NCBI RefSeq assembly: GCF_900184255.1
Contig: NZ_LT854640.1
Span: forward strand, 1,921,103-1,985,102
Length of the DNA: 64,000 bases
From: Haloimpatiens massiliensis
GTDB lineage: Bacteria; Bacillota; Clostridia; Clostridiales; Clostridiaceae
Reading direction: 5' to 3'
Shown: positions 26,049 through 35,015 of the stretch, in pieces
Position numbering within the stretch: the first letter of the stretch is position 1
Layout: every line of letters begins with the position of its first letter
The notes under the pieces: generated by a model
Database searches by the model: none
Seen by the model: the letters and a program-made list of their open reading frames with translations, nothing else
What the model was told of the DNA's origin: nothing
Made by a program: the position numbers and the translations under genes

Positions 26049-26801
26049 TTATTCATTTTCTCTTAATACGGCTCCACCATCCCACATAATTATATGTGCA
26101 GTTCCTGCTTTCATATACAAATCCTTTTTAATATTTGATGGAGAAATTGGTTGTATCTTATTTTTCATATCATTTCCCTTGGCGAGATAGTATTCATATG
26201 CAATTTGTTCAATACCTCTGGCTTGATAATAATTCAAATTATCATATAATGTTACAACATCGCATTTCTTTGAAAATCTATTTTTCCTAATATGTTGCTT
26301 AAATCGTTTCTTTACTCCCTGCTTAGTTCTTCCTATATATATTACTTTACCTTTATTTCTAACAGCATATACTGCATGCTGTTTTTTAGATCTTTCATTA
26401 GAAGCTATTGCTTTAACAGTAACACCAACTGTAGCCGCTCCAATTGCCTTTATTGTTCCAATGGCTCCGTATCCTAATCCTTTTAGGCAATCTTTAAGTC
26501 CTCCACTAACAAGTGGAATAGCAATGGCACCTCCACCTCCGCCGCCACCTTCATAATCCAATGCGCAACGTAAGTAACCACTTGGATCATTAAAATTTAC
26601 AAAATTATTATTACAATATGCAAAAATATTGTGTGAGAGTAATTCTCCCGTTTCACCTATAATCCCATCTGCATTGATAAATCTACCCCATTCTGGATTA
26701 TAGTACCTATTTTGAAGATAGTATAGTCCTGTCTCACTGTCATACCTATATCCTCTATACCTATAAGGATTTTTCTCTCCTACTGTATCCTTTAAACTTC
26801 C
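26049..26801 (-). pseudogene. Orphan Rhs tip cassette 2: GIY-YIG-type nuclease tip (silent donor)
   Basis: In-frame from a core Gly codon at 26801, preceded directly by TAG (26802..26804). The core ends in the canonical form NFNDPSG, then YLRCALDYEGGGGGGG. The tip's last 110 residues contain AVYAVRNKGKVIYIGRT, the GIY-YIG beta-strand pair, then GVKKRFKQH with the conserved Arg, a Glu in RGIEQIAYEYYL and Asn in MKNKIQPIS, as in GIY-YIG nucleases. The predicted activity would be DNA cleavage in a target cell if fused to the secreted Rhs protein. An ATG at 26561 lacks a convincing ribosome binding site, so free expression is unlikely. Confidence 0.75.
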
Positions 26802-26951
26802 CTAAGTTTATTCCTTTATATGTAATTCTACATTCATCCTAAAAATCATTTTTAATTTAATAAAAAAAGCCCTTCTTGAGCTAAATTTTAAACTCTATAT
26901 TTATATTAATAAGTAACCTAAAGTAATTACCTTCAGGCTACTTACAAATAC
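26802..26951 (-). repeat. Inter-cassette hairpin spacer, copy 4
   Basis: Directly follows the immunity gene of the full-length Rhs gene. Almost identical to 17329..17478, giving about 150 bp of homology downstream of toxin-immunity pairs at both the active and silent sites. Confidence 0.85.
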
Positions 26952-27380
26952 CTAACTATCTAAAAAATCATCTAATCTTCTGTCTATAGATATATTAGGA
27001 TTATTTTCGGTCTTTTCAAGTATTGTTTTTACCAGGTCCTTTTGTCCTTTTATATCTCTACCTATAATCATATCGTTTTCTGCAAATAAACCGTAATCAA
27101 CTCTTATTGCTGCAAAAACACCTTCGCCTGTTATATATACTCTACATATATCTTCCCATAAAATTTCATGCTTTTTTATTCCTGAATTATAGGTAATCTT
27201 TGTATCTTCTACTTTGTAGTATTTAAATATTGCAAATACATATATGACTAACGCCCAAATTCCACTACATCCTCCCCATATTTTCCATATAATATCATTA
27301 ACATTATAAACAAAATATAGTATACCAATTATAACAAAAAAGGGGAAAATTAATGAAGTCTTCTTAGTTCTATAAATCAT
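26952..27380 (-). CDS. Immunity protein of the full-length Rhs toxin
   Basis: A 142-residue protein with two hydrophobic helices (about residues 9-27 and 32-51) and a soluble domain of PH-like appearance (YYKVEDTKITYNSGIKKHEILW, then CRVYITGEGVFAAIRVDYG, then a helical C-terminus). It starts 6 bp after the toxin stop, with GGAG within the toxin's last codons, so translation should be coupled. The membrane location fits a toxin that acts on the membrane. Three paralogues in the array accompany related tips. The immunity role is inferred from position and pairing. Confidence 0.75.
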   Translation of the reverse strand: MIYRTKKTSLIFPFFVIIGILYFVYNVNDIIWKIWGGCSGIWALVIYVFAIFKYYKVEDTKITYNSGIKKHEILWEDICRVYITGEGVFAAIRVDYGLFAENDMIIGRDIKGQKDLVKTILEKTENNPNISIDRRLDDFLDS

Positions 27381-27386
27381 AATTAA

Positions 27387-30300
27387 CTACTCCATTCCAA
27401 ATTTTTTATATATTCTTTCTTGCATACTGCCTATTTTTTCACCTATATAATAATCTATAGCAAGTGCACCTCCAATACCTGCAATCATTGTTCCTACAGT
27501 CCCACCAGCCATACCAGCTGCAAGAATGGGTCCTGAAATAGTTGCTCCAACTGCACAACCTGCCACTATTCCACCTACTTGAACCCCTGTCTTTAGTGCC
27601 CTTTTCCATAAAGGCATTTTTACAGATGGATCCCATGTTTTACTTATATCAAATCCACTTGTTATTACTGTAAACCATTTTGATAGTTTTTTAGCCTTTT
27701 GTGCATAGGGATACATCTTTTGAACTATGCTCGTCTTAGGATAAAAGTGTATAGCGTTACTTTTATCTATATATCCTACCGATTTTCTAGAAATATTCTC
27801 AACTACTCCTATTGACGTTCCATAAGCAGCTGACATTTTACCAGAAACTGAAGGATAATACTTTTCAACTCTTCCACTTGCTCTAGAAACTCTATTGGCT
27901 CTAGTTCTATTCATCACCGCATAAGACGCTGCCCTCATTGCCTCTGTCTCTTCACCTAAAGTATATACCGGTCTGAATCCACTATAGTCACTCATATTTG
28001 CCCAGTTATTCTTGCTGTAAGCAAACAAATTATGTCCTAATAATTCTCCCGTTTCACCTATAATCCCATCTGCATTGATAAATCTACCCCATTCTGGATT
28101 ATAGTATCTATTTTGCAGATAATACATTCCTGTCTCACTGTCGTACCTATATCCTCTATACCTATAAGGATTCTTCTCTCCTACTGTATCCTTTAAACTT
28201 CCTTCTATAGAGATAAGTTTTCCCCATGAATCATAGGTGTAAGATACAACCTTTTCCCCTTGGGCATTTATTAATCCTATAATGTCACCTTGAGCATTTC
28301 TTACATAATAGTATTCTGTTCCGTTTAGGTTCATGCTTATAAGTTTGCCTGAACTGTCGTAAGTGTAGTATATTCTGTCTTTTCCATTATCTTCATAGGT
28401 TACACTGCCGCCCACTAGGTGATATTTTGTGGTGACACCATTTACTGTTTTTTCTGTTCTTATGCCTTGATCATTGTATTTGAATTTTATATCCTTGCCA
28501 TTACCTTTTATTGAGGATAACATTCTTCCTCTTTCCCAGGTGAAAGTGTATCCGTTATAGGTTAATGGATTTCCTATGTTATCATAGGTTATTTCTTTTC
28601 CATCAAAATTTGTTAGCTTGTCTTTCCAGATAGAATCACCGTAATTGTAGTTGTAAGCTTTTGTACAGTTACCTAGTGATTCTGCTGTTGTATATTTATA
28701 TTCTTTCTTACTGGTTAAATTTCCTCCTCCATCGTAACTGTAAGTTATAGTTTTTCCCAAAATACCATTATCTTCTCTTGTAATTTGATTTAAACCGTCA
28801 TAGTGGTATTTTATTGTCTTTTCTTTTTCTGTGCCTTTGTTTTGAACTATAGTTTCTATATTTCCATTCTTATCATAGGTGTAATATAGCTTTTCTCCTC
28901 CATTATCTATTGATTTTACTATGGACGTGGCGGTATTTGCTTCTTTGCCTGCTTCAAATTCGTATTTAGTTATATAGTCTTTTAATCCTGTGCTTAGTTT
29001 TTTTGATATCATTCTGCCTAAACTGTCATAGTTTAAACTTAATGTGCTGTTTGAAGTTAATGTGTTTTTATATAAGTTTGATATTTGCTCTTCACTTAAA
29101 GTTTGTGAACTATAGGTAAATTGTTCTAAGTTCCCATTTATTTGATAAGTTCCATTTGTAGTACTTCCTAAGGCTGTAGAACCTTTTGTAAAATCCATAA
29201 AGTCATCTGTAGTTCCCTCACCTACTAGTTTATCATTTAAATATAATTTAGCTGTGAGCTTATTATCCTTTAACTGCCAAGTCATTGCTGCGAAATACCA
29301 CTTATCCTCCTCTATAGTTTCTTTAGAGGTTACTATATTAGTAAACATGGTATTCTTTTTTCTTGTGGCAATATTTAATTTATTATCATTGCCAATATAC
29401 ATAAGTAATATTTCAGTATTTTTACCTTCATTAACTATCATGTATCTTGTGTCTTCTTTTTTTCTTGTCTTAAACCAAGTTCCCATAGTACCAGCATTTT
29501 TGTTCACATTTAGATTATATAAAATCTTTGTAGCATTAGAACTTGAAGAGGTATATGGTGCTGCGAAACCTTTTTCTTCAAATTGCACTCCATCAAAACG
29601 CACTACATCTGTATTTTTAACCCCTGTTCTTATTATTACTCTACACATTTTGGTCTTTGCTGGTAGTGTAAATGTATGACTAATCCTTTTCCATTGTCTT
29701 TCTGGTATTTCTTTTGTATCCACCAAATAATATAATTGTTTACCAGATGAATCTATACATTCCACAGATAATTTCGGCTGAGAAGCACCTATTCTTTTAG
29801 CATATGCACTTAATGTATATTCTTTGGCTATGGATAATGGAGAAGGAAATGTAATTTCCTGATAGGCTACTGAATTTGTATTGCTAGTTCCACTACTACC
29901 TTTAGTATCATAGGATTCTATGCACTTACTGCCCTTTACCCCATCGTCTACTATTCTACAATTTCCACTGAATCTATTCCAATCAGATATACGCCATGAC
30001 TTTGTTCCATCTTCAAAGGATGAATTAGGTATTAAATTTTTACTTCCTTCATAGGCTCCTAGTACATTTCTTCCTGTTGTCTCATCCTTTTCAAATATAG
30101 TATTTTGGCTATATGGCTCTATTCCACTTAGACTTTTTAAACTATTATTTAATGGGAATGTTTCTGTTTTTTCACTACTCTGTCCCTTTGTATTATAATG
30201 AACCTTAGAGAGCTTATTGTCATTATCGTATTCATATTTTGTTACATAGGAATTATTATTTATTTTTTCATTTATACTGCTTACATTATTATCTTCATCA

Positions 30301-33300
30301 TAGCCATACTTTAATGTGTCGCCTTTTGAATCTTTAATTTTTACTAATCTATCTGCTGCATCATAAATGTATCTGTAATTTACATTATTGACTTTATCAT
30401 AATGATTTGCTAAGTTTCCACTAGCATCGTATTCATATGAAAACGAACCCTGTGATGTAGAGCCACCAGAATAGCTTATTTCACTTACTCTATCTGAATT
30501 GTCATATTTATAATTTATCACATGTCCATTACCATACTTTGAGGTTTTAAGCATTCCTGTAACTTGCTCATATATATTTTCTATTAAATTTTTTGTTCCA
30601 TTTCCATTACTTATATTTACCTTTGAATTTCTTCCAAAGGCATCATAGTCAAAGGAATAGTTAAAATCATTATGTCCTATATTTTTAAGCTTATCATTAC
30701 TATAGCTATAACTATTAACTGCCTCAGTAGAAGAGTTAGCTTTTCCCTTTGTCTTTACAAGTCTATCTAGATTATCATATTCATAACTAATACTGTTTCC
30801 TTTAGCATCTGTAGCTGATTTAAGTGTTCCCTTTTTTGTATCGTAATTATATTGTACAGTATTTCCTGATGAATCAGTCATTGATTTTAGATAGTTTCCA
30901 TCAGAGGTATACTCTGCCTTAGACTGCATAAATAATGTGTTACTTCCAATCTTAGCTTTTTTAGCATTTCCACTGCTATCATACTCGAAAGAATACACTA
31001 CATTTTCCCCAGAAGTAGCATTTAATAAATTGTGTTTTGAATCATATTTATATTTAAACTCGCTACCCTTTGGACTTACAGATTTTATCAAATCATTATT
31101 ACCATCATATTCAAACTTTGACTTCTTTTCTGCAAGATCACTGGTGGATATTACATTACCCTTTTCGTCATATTGGTAGCTTTCACCAAACTCCTCTTTA
31201 TAAAATTGTATTCCATCAAAATATGCATAATTTTCATTTTGATAGTATAGACAATATACTATTACATTCTTATAATCACTATTTGCCTTTATTCTATCAC
31301 ATGCATACTGCCACTGACTTGAATCTTCATTAAAAGATATAACATGCCATTCATAACCACCATCACTCTTTTGAAATCCTACATCTAATGCAAAATATCT
31401 TGGATATCTAATTCTAACAGAATTGGCTTTAGCCCAACCTCCTACAACAAATACATCTCCTTTTTTTCCTGATACATTAAGATATTGATATATGCTTTTA
31501 TCTTTTGTTGCTTCACCACTAATAGTAGCTACTCTTTTTTCCTTACCTAATATACTGGGATAAGTACTATCTGAAGTGGTAACCACTTTATCATTGCTTG
31601 TACAATAAGAGCTTTTATTCCAATTATTTAAATAATAAGTGAAATTAGGATTTTCAACTAAATTGTATCTATTTGCAACTGCACCATCTTCCAATTGTAA
31701 ACAATCAAAATATGCATCTCCCATTTCCCCTACTATACCAACTCTTGCATAGACAATAGTACTTGCTGCATCTTTTGGCACTGTAAACTTAACCTCATGC
31801 CTTTCCCAATCATTTGTTCCATTAATATATTTACTATTTACGGTTTCCCATTTACCATCATTTTTTTGATAATTTACAAATACTGTAGCTCCTGCGCCAT
31901 TGGTATTTGAAATATTCTTGGTTTTTATATATGATGATAGAGTATAGGTTTTCCCTTTTTCTAAACTTAGAGTTTGTCCATAAAAATTTCTGCTAACATT
32001 ATTAGTCTTTGTTATTTTTAATGATTTGCTTCCTAAATAACTATTTGTGCTAGTTATCTCTCCGCTACCCTTTGCTCCTGTCCAATCACCTAAACTCCAC
32101 TCACCATTATTCTCAACATTATGATTTTTCAAATAATTCATTATAGGTTTTTGGAGCTTAGATTGTAAGGATAATTTATTATTTTTATTTAATTTATCTT
32201 TATATTGATAATATAAAGCATTGCCCTCATCATCTCTTATAGAAACTGTATTTCCATAATCATTAAATTGATATATTTCTTTTCTCCCCTTGGAATCCTT
32301 AAATACAGTAGTATTATATCCGTATTCCATTTCAAGCTTTTGACCCAATTTCCCATCTGTTCCTATTTCCTGTACCTTAGTTACCTTCTGCGGTGCAACA
32401 CTACTATAACTATAAGAAACCTTGTACCCATCGAAGTTATCAGCTCCAACTAAATTACTATTGGAATCATATCTGTAAACAGTGTACTTTCCATCTGGAT
32501 ATGTTATTTTCGTTAGATTAATTCCTCCATAGGCAAAACTAATTTTTCTGCCACTAGGGTCCGTTATTCCTATTAAATATCCATTTTTATTAACATCTAG
32601 CTTGGTAACTCGCCCAGCTCCATCTGTTGCTTGTACAAGTTTAGCCCCACTATATGAAAGAGTAAGGGCATTTCCATTGTTATCTATTATCTTTCGTAAA
32701 TATCCACTTGCCGTAAAGGTTAATTGATTTGAGCCTTTATCCTTTATTCTAAACCTTTCATTAACATTGGAGGAATCAATAGTCATACTTATATCAATGC
32801 CTGATTCATCCTTATATTTCTTTTCTTTAGAATCATAATTTAAATAATGCCTTGTACCATCTCCATCTGTATAAACATATTTATTTTGATTACTTACTTT
32901 TGCAATCCTTTGGCTTATATTTAATCTCCATCCCTTACCATATCCAATAGAATTATTCTTTTCATTGCTATTAAATACATGACTAATAGCAATAGGCATT
33001 TTATTTCCATTCATGGATAAATCCTCATGAACAAAAACTAGATTTCCTGTGCTATCGTTAACACACCCTTCTCCTGCTCTTCCTACATCGTGTGAATGAT
33101 ATGTCCAATAATTTTCAAGTCCTGCATTACTAACATACCCTATAGATACTGTAGGTCTAGCGTAATGATATTGACTAGATATATCTGATGAAACAAATTC
33201 ATTATATCCTGCAGAACTTCCTTCGTTTTTATGCTGCAGTGCTATACCATAATTTTGTCCTTTTGTGTACCATTCTTTTACTAATTTAGTTATATCCCAG

Positions 33301-34841
33301 CTATACCATTTTGCATCCTTCACCAATTGATAATCTAACACAGTCAAATCATACCCTGGCTGATTTCTCCATGTTATAGATAAAGAATTCCAATTTGCTT
33401 TAGGCTTATATGCATTTACTTGATATTGTTTGGAATTGGATTTACTTAATTGTAAATTTAATTGTGCTTTTACCACTATGTCACTAGAAGTTAACTTTGG
33501 AAGATTATCAAACTTTATATAAGTTCTAGTCCTCTTACTGTACTTTCCATAACCTGTTTCTAATAAATGCGCTTGTCCATAATTCTTAGTTGGATATCCC
33601 TCACCTACAAACGTATCTTTGATATCGTTTACATTAGTGCTAGTTTCCACACTAGGATCTATTTTAATTGGATATTGTCTTTCACTTTTTTGCATCCATT
33701 GTTCATCAGGAATTAAAGATAATATATATCCTTTTTTATTTTCCTCAAGCTTCACTACTATGTCAGTACTTTTTTCTCCCTTTGCGTCTATCATATAAGG
33801 TGCATCAATTTTAAAGATTTCTGTAGATGTATTATTTTTATCATAAAATACTATTACATTATCTTTTTCAAGTTTGGGCAATAAATTTTTTGCATTTAAG
33901 TTGAACTGAAAATTAGTTTTTTCTGTTTCTTTATTTATTATGATAGTTTCCTTTACATCTTTTGAAACTACATCGTATTCTAAATCTATATTTGGATAAA
34001 TTTCCTCAAATTTAACTGATGAAGAAACATTGGAGAGTGTTTTCTTTTTTTCGTTTTTCTCAATTATATTTTTTTGCTCTTCTTTTTTCGCCTTACTTAA
34101 TTTTTTGGATTTTACTCTTTTTAAGGTATCTTCTGATAATTGTTTCACCGATTTCTCTAATTCTTTAACATCTTTTGCTTTCTTTTGTGCTTTTGATTTT
34201 TTCTTCACCTTTGCTTCTTTAGTTCTATCTAATCCCCATTTTATTTGATATTTACCTTTAGTTATTGTCATTAGGTCTTTTTCATCTAAATCTTTGGCTA
34301 TTTTTACTTTAAAATCATTCTTAGTATTTTCTAAAAATCCTTTCTTGACTACTTTCTTTCTTATTTTTTTGTTATTTTCATTTAAGCTTTTACTATCACT
34401 ATTTTTTCCACTTAAACTTTTACTATTACCATTTTCTTTAATTAAACTTTTACTATTATTGCTTTCTGCAGTTAATTCATTTGTAATTAACTCTTCTACA
34501 TTTTCTTCCTTGTCTACTAGGTCATTATTTATATCCTTCCATTGACCACTTTCCATATAATGTACTGGTTTAGGATATATAACAGCTTCATAGGTATTAT
34601 TGTCTTTTAAGAAATATTTAATATTTTCCTGTCTATTCTCTGTTATTTCCCTAACTATATTTCCTTCTAATCTTTCTGTTTCTTCTTCTTCCATTTTAGG
34701 TTCAACATATACATTTTTAGGTTCACTGTATACACTTTTCTTATTTTTTTCATTAATAGCAGCAAAGGTATGTACAGGATTAACAGTTAAAACCATGCAT
34801 GTAACTAAAAATATCGCTAGAATTTTTTTGCAATATTTCAC
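27387..34841 (-). CDS. Full-length secreted Rhs/WapA-like polymorphic toxin
   Basis: 2,484 residues from GTG 34841, which has GGGGG 8 bp upstream and is followed by a clear signal peptide (MKYCKKILAIFLVTCMVL..., cut near TFAA). Approximate order: charged Lys/Ser-rich linker (40-300); DNRLRE-like beta domain (400-565, DTFVGEGYPTKNYGQ, WRNQPGYDLTV); DUF6531-like entry (575-650, STGNLVF, GYGKGWRLN); Rhs/YD repeats; two carbohydrate-binding-like blocks (900-1215); more repeats; a third such block and a LamG-like domain (1590-1917); repeats; core (2214-2284, YRYRGYRYDSETG, NRYYNPEWGRFINADG); then a 200-residue tip with a glycine-rich hydrophobic segment. Expected to be exported and deliver the tip to neighbouring cells. 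The core ends SDYSG rather than the usual DPxG. Confidence 0.88.
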   Translation of the reverse strand: MKYCKKILAIFLVTCMVLTVNPVHTFAAINEKNKKSVYSEPKNVYVEPKMEEEETERLEGNIVREITENRQENIKYFLKDNNTYEAVIYPKPVHYMESGQWKDINNDLVDKEENVEELITNELTAESNNSKSLIKENGNSKSLSGKNSDSKSLNENNKKIRKKVVKKGFLENTKNDFKVKIAKDLDEKDLMTITKGKYQIKWGLDRTKEAKVKKKSKAQKKAKDVKELEKSVKQLSEDTLKRVKSKKLSKAKKEEQKNIIEKNEKKKTLSNVSSSVKFEEIYPNIDLEYDVVSKDVKETIIINKETEKTNFQFNLNAKNLLPKLEKDNVIVFYDKNNTSTEIFKIDAPYMIDAKGEKSTDIVVKLEENKKGYILSLIPDEQWMQKSERQYPIKIDPSVETSTNVNDIKDTFVGEGYPTKNYGQAHLLETGYGKYSKRTRTYIKFDNLPKLTSSDIVVKAQLNLQLSKSNSKQYQVNAYKPKANWNSLSITWRNQPGYDLTVLDYQLVKDAKWYSWDITKLVKEWYTKGQNYGIALQHKNEGSSAGYNEFVSSDISSQYHYARPTVSIGYVSNAGLENYWTYHSHDVGRAGEGCVNDSTGNLVFVHEDLSMNGNKMPIAISHVFNSNEKNNSIGYGKGWRLNISQRIAKVSNQNKYVYTDGDGTRHYLNYDSKEKKYKDESGIDISMTIDSSNVNERFRIKDKGSNQLTFTASGYLRKIIDNNGNALTLSYSGAKLVQATDGAGRVTKLDVNKNGYLIGITDPSGRKISFAYGGINLTKITYPDGKYTVYRYDSNSNLVGADNFDGYKVSYSYSSVAPQKVTKVQEIGTDGKLGQKLEMEYGYNTTVFKDSKGRKEIYQFNDYGNTVSIRDDEGNALYYQYKDKLNKNNKLSLQSKLQKPIMNYLKNHNVENNGEWSLGDWTGAKGSGEITSTNSYLGSKSLKITKTNNVSRNFYGQTLSLEKGKTYTLSSYIKTKNISNTNGAGATVFVNYQKNDGKWETVNSKYINGTNDWERHEVKFTVPKDAASTIVYARVGIVGEMGDAYFDCLQLEDGAVANRYNLVENPNFTYYLNNWNKSSYCTSNDKVVTTSDSTYPSILGKEKRVATISGEATKDKSIYQYLNVSGKKGDVFVVGGWAKANSVRIRYPRYFALDVGFQKSDGGYEWHVISFNEDSSQWQYACDRIKANSDYKNVIVYCLYYQNENYAYFDGIQFYKEEFGESYQYDEKGNVISTSDLAEKKSKFEYDGNNDLIKSVSPKGSEFKYKYDSKHNLLNATSGENVVYSFEYDSSGNAKKAKIGSNTLFMQSKAEYTSDGNYLKSMTDSSGNTVQYNYDTKKGTLKSATDAKGNSISYEYDNLDRLVKTKGKANSSTEAVNSYSYSNDKLKNIGHNDFNYSFDYDAFGRNSKVNISNGNGTKNLIENIYEQVTGMLKTSKYGNGHVINYKYDNSDRVSEISYSGGSTSQGSFSYEYDASGNLANHYDKVNNVNYRYIYDAADRLVKIKDSKGDTLKYGYDEDNNVSSINEKINNNSYVTKYEYDNDNKLSKVHYNTKGQSSEKTETFPLNNSLKSLSGIEPYSQNTIFEKDETTGRNVLGAYEGSKNLIPNSSFEDGTKSWRISDWNRFSGNCRIVDDGVKGSKCIESYDTKGSSGTSNTNSVAYQEITFPSPLSIAKEYTLSAYAKRIGASQPKLSVECIDSSGKQLYYLVDTKEIPERQWKRISHTFTLPAKTKMCRVIIRTGVKNTDVVRFDGVQFEEKGFAAPYTSSSSNATKILYNLNVNKNAGTMGTWFKTRKKEDTRYMIVNEGKNTEILLMYIGNDNKLNIATRKKNTMFTNIVTSKETIEEDKWYFAAMTWQLKDNKLTAKLYLNDKLVGEGTTDDFMDFTKGSTALGSTTNGTYQINGNLEQFTYSSQTLSEEQISNLYKNTLTSNSTLSLNYDSLGRMISKKLSTGLKDYITKYEFEAGKEANTATSIVKSIDNGGEKLYYTYDKNGNIETIVQNKGTEKEKTIKYHYDGLNQITREDNGILGKTITYSYDGGGNLTSKKEYKYTTAESLGNCTKAYNYNYGDSIWKDKLTNFDGKEITYDNIGNPLTYNGYTFTWERGRMLSSIKGNGKDIKFKYNDQGIRTEKTVNGVTTKYHLVGGSVTYEDNGKDRIYYTYDSSGKLISMNLNGTEYYYVRNAQGDIIGLINAQGEKVVSYTYDSWGKLISIEGSLKDTVGEKNPYRYRGYRYDSETGMYYLQNRYYNPEWGRFINADGIIGETGELLGHNLFAYSKNNWANMSDYSGFRPVYTLGEETEAMRAASYAVMNRTRANRVSRASGRVEKYYPSVSGKMSAAYGTSIGVVENISRKSVGYIDKSNAIHFYPKTSIVQKMYPYAQKAKKLSKWFTVITSGFDISKTWDPSVKMPLWKRALKTGVQVGGIVAGCAVGATISGPILAAGMAGGTVGTMIAGIGGALAIDYYIGEKIGSMQERIYKKFGME

Positions 34842-34877
34842 ATTATATTCCCCCTTTTCATTTTTATTCATAAATAT

Positions 34878-34906
34878 AATATACATGGTAATTACTTATT
34901 TTTCAA
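34878..34906 (-). promoter_or_regulatory. Probable sigma-A promoter of the Rhs toxin
   Basis: On the minus strand TTGAAA (34906..34901) and TATATT (34883..34878) with a 17-bp spacer, about 40 bp before the GTG start. Confidence 0.55.
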
Positions 34907-34948
34907 TATATTTTAATTATTTGTAACTTTTTTATAAACATTTTGTAA

Positions 34949-34977
34949 TAAAAAAGAAGCACCTTTCATAGGTGCTC
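34949..34977 (-). terminator. Terminator of ileS
   Basis: AGCACCT-ATGAA-AGGTGCT stem followed by TTCTTTTTTATT on the minus strand. Confidence 0.85.
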
Positions 34978-35015
34978 CCTCATTATTTTACTAGAAACTT
35001 AAAGCTACTAGCAAT

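Noticed and set aside
34030..34926. Plus-strand hydrophobic open frames opposite the Rhs N-terminus
   Set aside because: They mirror a Lys/Glu-rich coding region, which reads as Phe/Leu/Ser-rich on the other strand, and lack ribosome binding sites.
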